Source: Brachybacterium sp. EE-P12 (lineage in GTDB: Bacteria; Actinomycetota; Actinomycetes; Actinomycetales; Dermabacteraceae). Taken from it: a stretch of 64,000 bases of DNA. A model generated the notes under the pieces. The model was not told where the DNA came from, ran no database searches, and worked only from the letters and a program-made list of their open reading frames with translations. Below are positions 24,658-33,035 of this stretch, piece after piece. The position numbers and the translations under genes are program-made. Numbering within the stretch: the first letter of the stretch is position 1; each line of letters begins with the position of its first letter. The DNA is taken from contig NZ_QXCP01000002.1 of the NCBI RefSeq assembly GCF_003711805.1, positions 30,376-94,375 of the forward strand. Reading direction: 5' to 3'.

Positions 24658-25184
24658 CGGTCCTGGCCCTCGGTGCCCGCGGCTGCGGAGCGGTCGGCCG
24701 ACGCACCCAGCTCGCCCGTCTCCACCCCGATGTCCTCACTCCAGATCTCGGGCCGCTCGGCGATCATCCGCTCCATCAGCGCGATGCACTCGGGATCGTC
24801 GAGCACGTCCACCACCACGCCGCGCTCGCGCAGCAGGCCCTCGGCCATCTCGAAGGTGCGGTTCTCGCCCACCACGATCCGCGGGATCTCGTACAGCAGC
24901 GCGGTGCCGGAGCACATGATGCACGGCGACAGGGTCGTGTACAGCACGGACTCGCGGTACACGCTCGCGCGCAGCCGTCCGGCCTTCTCGATCGTGTCGG
25001 TCTCGCCGTGCAGGATCGCGGAGTCCTTCTGCACACGCTGGTTGTGCCCGGCGGCGAGCACCTGCCCGTCGTGCACGAGCACCGCGCCGATCGGCACCCC
25101 GCCCTCGTCCCAGCTCTTCCTCGCCTGCTCGATCGCGAGGGAGAGGAAGCGGCGGTCGTCCTCTGGGGTGGGGGTCCAGGTCAT
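24654..25184 (-). CDS. Cytosine deaminase-like enzyme (CDA-fold)
   Basis: A 176-residue zinc deaminase. HGETD supplies the His ligand and catalytic Glu, and SPCIMCSG the two Cys ligands; IGAVLVHDGQVLAAGHNQR is the preceding core. The size and motifs are those of yeast-type cytosine deaminase or related nucleoside deaminases, converting cytosine to uracil in the cytoplasm. ATG 25184 with AGCAGGAG nine bases before it is preferred over the longer open frame, whose upstream part is Arg/Pro-rich. The last ~25 residues (ETGELGASADRSAAAGTEGQ) look like an extra tail. It overlaps the permease gene by four bases, supporting a cytosine salvage operon. Confidence 0.9.
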   Translation of the reverse strand: MTWTPTPEDDRRFLSLAIEQARKSWDEGGVPIGAVLVHDGQVLAAGHNQRVQKDSAILHGETDTIEKAGRLRASVYRESVLYTTLSPCIMCSGTALLYEIPRIVVGENRTFEMAEGLLRERGVVVDVLDDPECIALMERMIAERPEIWSEDIGVETGELGASADRSAAAGTEGQDR

Positions 25185-25483
25185 GGGGAATGCTCCTGCT
25201 CTCGGGAAAGGTCGCACGGCATCGTACGAGGGCGGGGCCGCTTCCCGCACCACGTGCGCGTCGGCACGACCTGGTATGAGAGCGATCCGGCACCCGCCAG
25301 AGCGTTCCTGCGGGAATGCCCTGGCCCCTGCGGCGACACCCCGTCCGTCCCTGAGACCCCGCATCACGAGAAGGTCACGACGCCTCTGTGGCCTTCGGGC
25401 CGGATGCTCGAGCGGACACCATGGCCGCACCCCGCTGCAGGCGCACGGGACATGTCCCCTCTCCCCGAGCCACAGGAGCAGCC

Positions 25484-26398
25484 ATGTCCTACGTCCAGCC
25501 CGCCGACCTGGTGGACCGGCTCACCGCCGCCGGTGCCTCGAAGGTCTCCTACCCTGCCGGGGTCACGGTGCTGCGCGCCTCGATGGCCGGCGCGATCCTC
25601 ACCCTCGGCGCCGCCTTCTCCGTCACCGTCTCCACCCAGACGGGCGAACCCCTGCTGGGGGCTCTGCTGTTCCCCGTCGGCTTCATCCTGCTGTACCTGA
25701 TGGGCTTCGACCTGCTCACCGGCGTGTTCACGCTGGTGCCGATCGCGTGGATCGCCCGGAAGCCGGGCGTCTCCCTCGGCCCGATGCTGCGCACCTGGGG
25801 CCTGATGTTCCTCGGCAACCTCCTGGGCGCCTTCACCGTCGCGGTGCTGATGGCCATCTACTTCACCTACGGCTTCTCCTCCCCGCCGAACGCTGTGGGG
25901 GAGGCGATCGCCGAGATCGGGCACGGCCGCACCGTCGGCTACGCGGACCACGGCGCCGCCGGGATGCTCACCCTGTTCGTGCGCGCGGTGCTGTGCAACT
26001 GGATGGTCTCCACCGGCGTGATCGGTGCGTTCATGACGGACGACGTGCTGGGGAAGATCGCCTGCATGTGGATGCCCGTGATGCTCTTCTTCTACATGGG
26101 CTTCGAGCACTCCATCGTGAACATGTTCCTGTTCCCCTCCGGCCTGCTGCTCGGCGCGGACTTCACGCTCATGGACTACCTGCTCTGGAACGAGATCCCC
26201 ACCGTGGCCGGGAACCTGGTGGGCGGGCTGGTCTTCGTGGGGCTGCCGCTCTACTACGCCCACCGCCGCCGGCGCAGCTCCGCGGCCGACGGCGCGACCG
26301 CCGGCACGGTCCCCGCCGCCCCCGCGACCACCGCCCCCGCCGACCCGTCGGCCGACGGCCCCGCGGAGACGCCCGAGCTGGTGGGGGCGACCCGATGA
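25484..26398 (+). CDS. nirC: Formate/nitrite transporter family channel (NirC-like)
   Basis: A 304-residue membrane protein with six helices and FNT signatures: LTLGAAFSVTV, LGNLLGAF and the conserved LCNWMVSTGV near the middle, then GFEHSIVNMFLFP with the family's central His. It moves nitrite across the cell membrane for the reductase encoded next. ATG 25484 follows CAGGAGCAGCC. Upstream open sequence is not family-like. The stop overlaps the nirB start by four bases. A Pro/Ala-rich C-terminal tail of about 40 residues is an extension. A gap of 299 bases to the divergent cytosine genes should hold its promoter; no clear nitrogen-regulator site was identified. Confidence 0.9.
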   Translation: MSYVQPADLVDRLTAAGASKVSYPAGVTVLRASMAGAILTLGAAFSVTVSTQTGEPLLGALLFPVGFILLYLMGFDLLTGVFTLVPIAWIARKPGVSLGPMLRTWGLMFLGNLLGAFTVAVLMAIYFTYGFSSPPNAVGEAIAEIGHGRTVGYADHGAAGMLTLFVRAVLCNWMVSTGVIGAFMTDDVLGKIACMWMPVMLFFYMGFEHSIVNMFLFPSGLLLGADFTLMDYLLWNEIPTVAGNLVGGLVFVGLPLYYAHRRRRSSAADGATAGTVPAAPATTAPADPSADGPAETPELVGATR

Positions 26399-28956
26399 GC
26401 ACCCGCATCGTCGTGATCGGCGCCGGGATGGCGGCGCACCGCCTGGTCGACTCCCTGGTCACCCGCGCCGAGGAGCGCCTGAGCGTGACCGTGCTCGGCG
26501 ACGAGGCCCGCCGCCCCTACGACCGGGTAGGCCTGACCCGCTTCTTCGACGGGGACAGCGCCGAGGACCTCGCCCTCCCCGCCACGATCTTCGCCGACCC
26601 CCGCGTCACCCTCCACGAGGACGACCCGGCCACCGCGATCGACCGCGGGGACCGCACCGTCACCACCGCCTCAGGCGTCGTCCACCCCTACGACCACCTG
26701 GTCCTCGCGACCGGCTCGGTCGCCGCCCGGCCCCCGGTCGAGGGTGCGGAGCTGCCCGGATGCTTCGTCTACCGCACTCTCGAGGACGTCGGGTCCCTGC
26801 AGCGCCACGTCCAGGAGCGGGCTACGGCCCTGGACCGCCCCGTGCGAGGGGTCGTCGTCGGCGGCGGGCTGCTCGGCCTCGAGGCCGCGGGCGCCCTGCA
26901 GGGCATGGACGCCGAGGCCACCGTCCTCCAGTCCAGCGACCGGCTCATGTCCGCGCAGCTGGACCTTCCCGCCGGGGCCGTGCTGCGCCGCCTCATCGAG
27001 GCCCGCGGCATCGCGGTGCGCACCGAGGCCCGCACCACCGCGCTCCGCCCCGGCCCCGACGGAGCGGTCGAGTCCGTCGTCCTCCGGGAGGGCGACGAGC
27101 TGCCCGCCGATCTCGTCGTCCTCACCGTCGGCGTGCGCCCCCGGGACGAGCTCGCTCGCGCCGTCGGTCTCGACTGCGAGGAGCGCGGCGGCGTGCGGAT
27201 CGACGAGGCCTGCACGACCTCGGACCCCCGGGTCCACGCGATCGGCGAGGTCGCTGCCTTCGAGGGGCAGTGCGTGGGCCTGGTCGCCCCCGGCTTCGCC
27301 ATGGCCGAGGTGGTCTGCGACCGGATCCTCGGCGGGAGCGCGACCTTCGCCGGCTACGATCTCTCCACCAAGCTCAAGCTCTCCGGCGTGGACGTCGCCT
27401 CCTTCGGCGACGCCTTCGCCACCACCCCCGGCGCCCTCGACATCGTCTACACCGACCCCGTGGCCGGCGTGCACAAGAAGCTCGTTCTCTCCGACGACGC
27501 GAAGACCCTGCTCGGCGGGATGCTCGTCGGCGATGCGAGCGCCTACGGGGCGCTGCGCCCCCTGGTGGGCGGGCCCCTCGGCGGCGACCCCGCCGCCCAC
27601 CTCCTGCCTGCGGGCGGTCTCTCCGCCCCCACCTCCGAGCTGCCCGACGAGGCGATCGTCTGCTCCTGCTCCTCGGTGAGCGCCGGCGCCATCCGCCACG
27701 CCGTGCGCGAGCAGGGCTGCACCGACGCCGCCGGGGTCACCGCCTGCACCAAGGCGGGCGCCACCTGCGGCTCCTGCACCGTGATGGTCAAGTCCCTGGT
27801 CACCGGCGAGCTCGTGAAGCTCGGCAAGGCCGTGACCACCGGGCTGTGCGAGCACGTCGACCTCTCCCGCCGCCAGCTCTTCGACGCCGTGCACGTCTCA
27901 GGCCTCACCACCTTCAGTGCCGTCATCGAACGCTTCGGCCGCGGCCGTGGCTGCGACGTCTGCAAGCCCGTGCTCGCCAGCATCCTCGCCGTCCTCGGCG
28001 GGGAGCACGTGCTGGACGGCGAGAACGCGACCCTGCAGGACACCAACGACCACGTCATGGCGAACCTGCAGAAGGACGGCACCTACTCCGTGGTCCCCCG
28101 CATGCCCGGCGGGGAGGTCACCCCTGAGGGCCTCATCGTGGTCGGCGAGGTCGCGCGCGACTTCGGGCTCTACACCAAGATCACCGGCGGCCAGCGGGTG
28201 GACATGCTCGGCGCCCGCCTCGAGCAGCTGCCCCAGATCTGGCAGCGCCTGGTGGACGCGGGATTCGAGTCCGGCCACGCCTACGGCAAGTCCCTGCGCA
28301 CCGTGAAGTCCTGCGTCGGCTCCGCCTGGTGCCGCTACGGCGTGCTGGACTCCACGGACATGGCGGTGCGGCTCGAGCTGCGCTACCGCGGCCTGCGCGC
28401 CCCGCACAAGCTGAAGCTCGGCGTCTCCGGCTGCGCCCGCGAATGCGCCGAGGCCCGTTCCAAGGACGCCGGCATCATCGCCACCGCCCAGGGCTGGAAC
28501 CTGTACGTCGGCGGGAACGGCGGCGCGACCCCGCGCCACGCCGAGCTGCTCGCCGAGGGCCTGGACGACGACACCCTGATCCGCACCCTGGACAGGTACT
28601 TCATGTACTACCTCCGCACCGCGGACAAGCTCCAGCGCACCGCTCCCTGGCTCGAGGCCCTCGACGGCGGGATCGACGGGCTTCGCGCGGTGATCCTCGA
28701 GGACTCCCTGGGCCTCGCCGCGGATCTCGACGCCGCCATGGCCCGCCACGTCGAGAACTACCGCGACGAATGGGCGGAGACCCTCGCCGACCCGGCCAAG
28801 CTCGCCCGCTTCCGCTCCTTCGTCAACGCGCCCACCACCCCCGACCCCGGCCTCGCCCATGTCCCCGAACGCGGCCAGATCCGCCCCGCCCGGCCCGAGG
28901 AGCGCGATGGGGACTCCGTCCTGATCGCCGGCACGACACTGGAGGTGCGACGATGA
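26395..28956 (+). CDS. nirB: Nitrite reductase (NADH) large subunit
   Basis: An 853-residue enzyme reducing nitrite to ammonia with NADH in the cytoplasm. The N-terminal FAD/NAD domain starts RIVVIGAGMAAHRLV. BFD-type [2Fe-2S] cysteines are at about 422-458 (CSCSSVSAGAIRHAV, CTKAGATCGSC), and a second BFD-like block around 480-530 has RGRGCDVCKP. The siroheme/[4Fe-4S] site is formed by KSCVGSAWCRYG (~638) and VSGCARECAEA (~678). Full length for NirB. ATG 26395 overlaps the nirC stop; the open frame extends much further upstream, but that is a shadow. nirD follows with a four-base overlap, and genes for its siroheme cofactor follow. Confidence 0.95.
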   Translation: MSTRIVVIGAGMAAHRLVDSLVTRAEERLSVTVLGDEARRPYDRVGLTRFFDGDSAEDLALPATIFADPRVTLHEDDPATAIDRGDRTVTTASGVVHPYDHLVLATGSVAARPPVEGAELPGCFVYRTLEDVGSLQRHVQERATALDRPVRGVVVGGGLLGLEAAGALQGMDAEATVLQSSDRLMSAQLDLPAGAVLRRLIEARGIAVRTEARTTALRPGPDGAVESVVLREGDELPADLVVLTVGVRPRDELARAVGLDCEERGGVRIDEACTTSDPRVHAIGEVAAFEGQCVGLVAPGFAMAEVVCDRILGGSATFAGYDLSTKLKLSGVDVASFGDAFATTPGALDIVYTDPVAGVHKKLVLSDDAKTLLGGMLVGDASAYGALRPLVGGPLGGDPAAHLLPAGGLSAPTSELPDEAIVCSCSSVSAGAIRHAVREQGCTDAAGVTACTKAGATCGSCTVMVKSLVTGELVKLGKAVTTGLCEHVDLSRRQLFDAVHVSGLTTFSAVIERFGRGRGCDVCKPVLASILAVLGGEHVLDGENATLQDTNDHVMANLQKDGTYSVVPRMPGGEVTPEGLIVVGEVARDFGLYTKITGGQRVDMLGARLEQLPQIWQRLVDAGFESGHAYGKSLRTVKSCVGSAWCRYGVLDSTDMAVRLELRYRGLRAPHKLKLGVSGCARECAEARSKDAGIIATAQGWNLYVGGNGGATPRHAELLAEGLDDDTLIRTLDRYFMYYLRTADKLQRTAPWLEALDGGIDGLRAVILEDSLGLAADLDAAMARHVENYRDEWAETLADPAKLARFRSFVNAPTTPDPGLAHVPERGQIRPARPEERDGDSVLIAGTTLEVRR

Positions 28957-29339
28957 CCACGACCCTCACCACCCCCACCCTCGCCCCGCAGCTCGCCGCG
29001 AACTGGGAGCGGCTGTGCCCGCTGGAGGACCTCGAGGTCGAGCGCGGCCGCGCCGCCCTCCTCGGGGAGGAGCAGGTCGCCTTGTTCCTGCTGCCGGGCG
29101 GGGACGTCCGCGCGGTCGACAATCACGACCCCTACTCGGGCGCGAACGTCATCGCCCGCGGCATCGTCGGCTCCCGCGGCGGCCGCCCCACCATCGCCTC
29201 CCCGATGTACAAGCAGGTCTTCGACCTCCGCTCCGGGACCTGTGTGGACACCCGCGGGAAGGCCGTGAAGCGACTGCGGGTCTGGCCCGTGCGCACCCTG
29301 GACGGGGACCTGTACGTGCTGCGCGGGGGCGCGCGATGA
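28953..29339 (+). CDS. nirD: Nitrite reductase (NADH) small subunit, Rieske-like
   Basis: A 128-residue NirD. The fold resembles Rieske proteins (NWERLCPLEDLEVERG, DVRAVDNHDPYSGANV, SPMYKQVFDLRSGTCV, RLRVWPVR) but without the cluster-binding Cys/His set, as usual for NirD. It completes the NirBD complex. ATG 28953 overlaps the nirB stop by four bases, and its stop overlaps the next start by four. Confidence 0.93.
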   Translation: MTTTLTTPTLAPQLAANWERLCPLEDLEVERGRAALLGEEQVALFLLPGGDVRAVDNHDPYSGANVIARGIVGSRGGRPTIASPMYKQVFDLRSGTCVDTRGKAVKRLRVWPVRTLDGDLYVLRGGAR

Positions 29340-30160
29340 GCGGCGCCTTCCCCGGCCGCGTCGCCCTCGTCGGCGGTGGACCCGGCCCGCTGGACCTGCT
29401 CACCGTGCGCGCCCTGCGCCTCCTGCGCGCAGCCGACGTGGTGATCGCCGACAGGCTCGGCCCCGCCGCCGAGATCCGCGCCGAGCTGCGGCCCGACGCG
29501 CTCCTGGTCGACGTGGGCAAGCGTCCCGACCACCACCCCGTCCCGCAGGAGCGGATCAGCACGCTGCTGGTCGAGCACGCCCTGGCGGGCCGCGCCGTGG
29601 TGCGACTCAAGGGCGGGGACCCGTTCGTGCTCGGCCGCGGCGGGGAGGAGATGCTCGCCTGCCGGGCCGCGGGGATCGAGGTCGAGGTGGTCCCCGGGAT
29701 CTCCAGCGCCCTCGCCGTGCCCCAGGCCGCCGGGATCCCCGTCACCCATCGCGGCACCTCCGCGAGCGTGCACGTGGTCAGCGGGCACGACGCCGCCGGG
29801 CCCTGCGGCCCGTCGGCCGCGACCCTCGCCGCGCTCGCCGACGAGGCCGTGACCACCGTGGTGCTGATGGGGGTGCGGACCCTGCCGACGCTGGTCGCGG
29901 CGGCCCGCGCCCACGGCGTGCCGGGTGAGCGGCCGGTGGCGATCATCGAGAACGGGCACACCCCGCGTCAGCGCACCACCCGAATCACTCTCGAGGGCGC
30001 CGTGCGCGCGGCGGAGGAGGCGCAGGTGCGCAGCCCGGCCGTGATCGTGATCGGCGAGGTCGCCCGGGAGGGGCTGCTCGGGGACCCGCCGTCGACGCTG
30101 GGCACGGCGCTGCCCGACGTCCTCCCCGTCGGCGCTGCCCTCGCGGGACCTGGGGCGTGA
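29336..30160 (+). CDS. cobA: Uroporphyrinogen-III C-methyltransferase
   Basis: A 274-residue SUMT that methylates uroporphyrinogen III twice with SAM to give precorrin-2, on the way to siroheme. Motifs: RVALVGGGPGPLDLLTVRAL, VIADRLG, VRLKGGDPFVLGRGGEE, VPGISSALAVPQAAGIPVTH, and the late GHTPRQRTTR and SPAVIVIGEV. It has only the methyltransferase domain, not the CysG fusion, so precorrin-2 dehydrogenation is not supplied here. Overlaps the nirD stop and the hemD start. Confidence 0.93.
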   Translation: MSGAFPGRVALVGGGPGPLDLLTVRALRLLRAADVVIADRLGPAAEIRAELRPDALLVDVGKRPDHHPVPQERISTLLVEHALAGRAVVRLKGGDPFVLGRGGEEMLACRAAGIEVEVVPGISSALAVPQAAGIPVTHRGTSASVHVVSGHDAAGPCGPSAATLAALADEAVTTVVLMGVRTLPTLVAAARAHGVPGERPVAIIENGHTPRQRTTRITLEGAVRAAEEAQVRSPAVIVIGEVAREGLLGDPPSTLGTALPDVLPVGAALAGPGA

Positions 30161-31023
30161 GCACCCCCGCCCGGCTCTCGTCCGCGCTCGCCGGCCGCTG
30201 TCTCGTCCTCGCCCTGGACCGCCGGGCCGACGAGCTCGCCGCGGCGCTGACCCGTCACGGCGCCGAGATACGCCACGCCCCCGCGATGAGCATGATCCCG
30301 CACGTCGACGACCCGCTGCTGCTGGCTCGCACCGCCGAGCTCGTCACACGTCCGCCGCGGCTGCTGGTCGTGACCACCGGTGTGGGAGTGCGCGGGTGGT
30401 TCGAGGCGGCCGACGCCGCGGGGATCGCTCCCGCGCTGCGCACAGCGCTCTCCGGCACCCGGGTCCTCGCCCGCGGACCCAAGGCCTGCGGCGCCGCCCG
30501 GAGCGTCGGCCTCGACGTCGACTGGGTCGCGAGCAGCGGCACCTCCGCCGAGATCATCGACCACCTAGCGGACCGGGACCTGCGCGGAGTCCGCGCCGCG
30601 GTGCAGCATCACGGCTCCGGGGCCGACGGGCTCGACGAGGTGCTCGAACGCTCCGGCGCGGAGGTGACGGCCCTGACCGTCTACCGCTGGGGACCGCCTC
30701 GCGACCCAGCGGCAGTGCACCTCTCCGTGCGCGCCGCCGCCGCCGGAGAGGTGGACGCGGTGCTGTTCACCGCCGCGCCCGGCACCGAGAACTGGCTGGC
30801 CGCCGCCGAACGGGCCGGCGCCCTGCCCGGTATCGCCGAGCACGCCCGCGCCGGAGAGCTGCTGATGGCGGCCGTCGGCCCCCTCACCGCGGCCCCGCTC
30901 GAGGAGCGGGGGATCCCCGCGCTGATGCCCGCCCGCAGCCGGATGGGCGCGCTCGTGCGCGCCGTCGTCCGGCACTACGACCTCGTCGACCCTCACCGTC
31001 GTCACCAGGAGGACGCCCCGTGA
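30157..31023 (+). CDS. hemD: Uroporphyrinogen-III synthase
   Basis: A 288-residue HemD-type protein. Segments such as LALDRRADELAAALTRHGAE, LVVTTGVGVRGWFEAADAAG, VLARGPKACGAARS, VAVQHHGSG-like VQHHGSGADGLDEVLERSGA and VDAVLFTAAPGTENWLAAAE show the two alternating Rossmann-like lobes of the family. It cyclises hydroxymethylbilane with ring inversion, feeding CobA. Sequence conservation in HemD is low, so the order and pattern rather than catalytic residues support the call. GTG 30157 overlaps the cobA stop, and the stop overlaps the next GTG. Confidence 0.88.
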   Translation: MSTPARLSSALAGRCLVLALDRRADELAAALTRHGAEIRHAPAMSMIPHVDDPLLLARTAELVTRPPRLLVVTTGVGVRGWFEAADAAGIAPALRTALSGTRVLARGPKACGAARSVGLDVDWVASSGTSAEIIDHLADRDLRGVRAAVQHHGSGADGLDEVLERSGAEVTALTVYRWGPPRDPAAVHLSVRAAAAGEVDAVLFTAAPGTENWLAAAERAGALPGIAEHARAGELLMAAVGPLTAAPLEERGIPALMPARSRMGALVRAVVRHYDLVDPHRRHQEDAP

Positions 31024-31730
31024 CCACCCTGGTCGCCTGCTCCCACGGCACCCGCTCCCTCGCCGGCCGGGCCGTCATCGCCCGGATCCGCGCCGCGCTC
31101 GCCGCCGCGGTTCCCGAGGCCGCGGTGCGGGAGGCCTACGTCGACGTCGAACAGCCCGAGGTCGGCGGCGTCGTCGCGCGAGCCGCTGCGGCGGGGCCCG
31201 TCGTCGTGGTGCCGCTGCTGCTCTCGACCGGGTTCCACACCGGTGTGGACATCGCCGCGGCCGTCGGTCCCCACGCCCGGGCCCGCGCGGCCGAGCCGCT
31301 CGGTCCCCACGAGGCCCTGGCGGGGGTGCTGCTGGACCGCCTCGCCGAGGTCGGGGACGGCGACGCCGGGCAGCGATCCGGCGATCACGTGGTCCTCGCC
31401 GCAGCCGGCTCCACCGACCCGGCGGCGACCTGCGCCGTCGAGCACACGCGGTCGCTTCTCGCCGCCCGCCTGCGCTGCCCTGTCACGATCGGGTTCGGAG
31501 CGGGCGGCCCGCCGACGATCCCGCAGGCCGTCGAAGCGGCTCGGAGGGCGGGCGCGCGGCGGGTGATCGCGGCGAGCTACGTGCTGGCCCCGGGCCATTT
31601 CGCGGGCCTCGTCCGCACTGCCGGGGCGGACCTCGTCACGGCCCCGCTCGGTGCCCATCCGGAGGTGGTCGCCGTCGCCGCCGCACGTTTCCGGCAGGCG
31701 TGCACGGCCCTCGTCCGGTCGGCGGGCTGA
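31020..31730 (+). CDS. Sirohydrochlorin chelatase (CbiX/SirB-like)
   Basis: A 236-residue chelatase. It begins TTLVACSHGTRSLAGRAVIA with the metal-binding His of the CbiX family and has VVVVPLLLSTGFHTGVDIAA with the second conserved His. The C-terminal half repeats the fold (VVLAAAGSTDPAA, RVIAASYVLAPGHFA). It probably inserts Fe into sirohydrochlorin to make siroheme for NirB; cobalt insertion is the alternative. GTG 31020 overlaps the hemD stop. It is the last gene of the nir-siroheme operon. Confidence 0.9.
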   Translation: MTTLVACSHGTRSLAGRAVIARIRAALAAAVPEAAVREAYVDVEQPEVGGVVARAAAAGPVVVVPLLLSTGFHTGVDIAAAVGPHARARAAEPLGPHEALAGVLLDRLAEVGDGDAGQRSGDHVVLAAAGSTDPAATCAVEHTRSLLAARLRCPVTIGFGAGGPPTIPQAVEAARRAGARRVIAASYVLAPGHFAGLVRTAGADLVTAPLGAHPEVVAVAAARFRQACTALVRSAG

Positions 31731-31948
31731 TCCAGAGGGCGCGGCGGAGTACCTGTGGCACTGCGACGCGGAAGGCCGCTGCTCGCTGGACAGCGAAGGG
31801 CTGGAGGTCGAGACCGACCGGCGCGGCGTGCAGATCGCCGATGCCTCCGACGCCGTGACCCTCACCAGCATCGGGCCGGGCTGCTGCACCGGACGCCGGC
31901 CGCATCTGCACCCCGATGCGAAGTCCGCCGCTCGGTTCCGGAGCCGCT
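31731..31948 (+). other. Intergenic stretch with a possible coding remnant
   Basis: Directly after cbiX the forward frame ending in RRPHLHPDA keeps good third-position GC and protein-like content (EYLWHCDAEGRCSLDSEGL, ETDRRGVQIADASDAVTL), but it has no start codon of its own and is fused to out-of-frame cbiX sequence. It may be the leftover of a decayed gene. No family is recognised. Confidence 0.3.
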
Positions 31949-31971
31949 CCCTCGCAGGGGCCTGGCGAGGG
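31949..31971. terminator. Stem-loop between cbiX and the converging ABC operon
   Basis: CCCTCGC at 31949-31955 pairs with GCGAGGG at 31965-31971 around a 9-base loop. It lies 24 bases beyond the stop of the leftward permease gene and about 220 bases beyond cbiX. It fits a terminator between convergent operons, though no T-run is present. Confidence 0.45.
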
Positions 31972-31994
31972 CGTCGGCGCGTCCCGGCGCGCCG

Positions 31995-33035
31995 CTACTC
32001 CCGCTGCCGCGAGATCACGGCCCGCTGCAGCAGCACGAAGATCAGCAGGATGCCGCCGGTGATGATGGTGGTGGCCTCCGGCGGGATGCTGCCGTCGCGG
32101 GTGATGAGCACGTTCATCAGCCCGAGGACCAGCGCGCCCACGACCGCGCCGAGCACGTAGCCGAAGCCGCCGGTGAGCAGGGTGCCGCCGATGACCGCGG
32201 CGGCGATCGCGTCGAGCTCCCAGCCGATGCCGGTGATGTTCTGCGCGGAGCCGAGCCGGGCGGTGTACACCACCGCGGCGATGCCGGCGAGGGTGCCGCT
32301 GGCCACGTAGATGAACAGCTTCGTGCGCACCACGGCGAGGCCCATCAGCGAGGCGGAGTGCTCGGAGCCGCCGATCGCGTACACGGTGCGGCCGGTGCGG
32401 GTGCGGTGCAGGATGATGAACGCCGCGGCCACGACGAGCAGCGCGATCAGCACTCCGGGGGTGATCACCAGGTCGTTGACCTTCGGGCCGTCGATGAGCT
32501 TGATCTTCGTGCCCAGCAGGAGGATCCCCGAGGCCTCGTCGAGCCGCACCGGGACGGTGCTGAGCATCGAGGCGAGTCCGCGCCCCAGGAACATCATCGC
32601 GAGCGTCGCGATGAAGGGCTGGACGTCGAAGTACTGGATCAGCACCCCGGAGACGAGCCCGATGGTGGAGCCGATCAGGATCATCACCAGGATGACCAGC
32701 CCTGCGTTCCAGCCCGCATTGGCGAGGATGACCCCGCACACCGAGGACAGCGCGATGATGGCGCCGACGGACAGGTCGATGCCGCCGCTGATGATCACGA
32801 AGGTCAGGCCCACCGCGAGGATGATCAGGTGGGCGTTGTTGATGAACAGGTTCGAGACCGTGCTCAGCTGGAAGATGCGACCGTAGGCGATCTCGCCGTA
32901 GGCGAGCATCAGCACGAAGATCACCAGCGCCGCGGCCGTGGGCAGGGAATCGGCGCGCGAGAGCAGCTGCTGGCGCAGACGCTCCAGGCGGGAGACGGTG
33001 GGTGCGGCGGGCGGGGTCGTGATGGCGGCGCTCAT
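31995..33035 (-). CDS. yjfF: Sugar ABC transporter permease (YjfF-like)
   Basis: A 346-residue permease of the ribose/galactofuranose type (BPD_transp_2). It has about nine helices, including LIILAVGLTFVIISGGIDLS, VQPFIATLAMMFLGRGLASM, RTRTGRTVYAIGGSEHSASL and GWELDAIAAAVIGGTLLTGG. Order and similarity match the last gene of the E. coli ytfQ-ytfR-ytfT-yjfF galactofuranose system. ATG 33035 overlaps the stop of the preceding permease by four bases. The two permeases probably form the channel heterodimer for a furanose sugar; substrate choice (galactofuranose or arabinofuranose) is uncertain. Confidence 0.88.
   Translation of the reverse strand: MSAAITTPPAAPTVSRLERLRQQLLSRADSLPTAAALVIFVLMLAYGEIAYGRIFQLSTVSNLFINNAHLIILAVGLTFVIISGGIDLSVGAIIALSSVCGVILANAGWNAGLVILVMILIGSTIGLVSGVLIQYFDVQPFIATLAMMFLGRGLASMLSTVPVRLDEASGILLLGTKIKLIDGPKVNDLVITPGVLIALLVVAAAFIILHRTRTGRTVYAIGGSEHSASLMGLAVVRTKLFIYVASGTLAGIAAVVYTARLGSAQNITGIGWELDAIAAAVIGGTLLTGGFGYVLGAVVGALVLGLMNVLITRDGSIPPEATTIITGGILLIFVLLQRAVISRQRE

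Noticed and set aside
23635..26394. A very long forward open frame running into nirB from far upstream
   Set aside because: The upstream part is antisense to the permease and deaminase genes and lacks protein-like composition. The real nirB start is ATG 26395.
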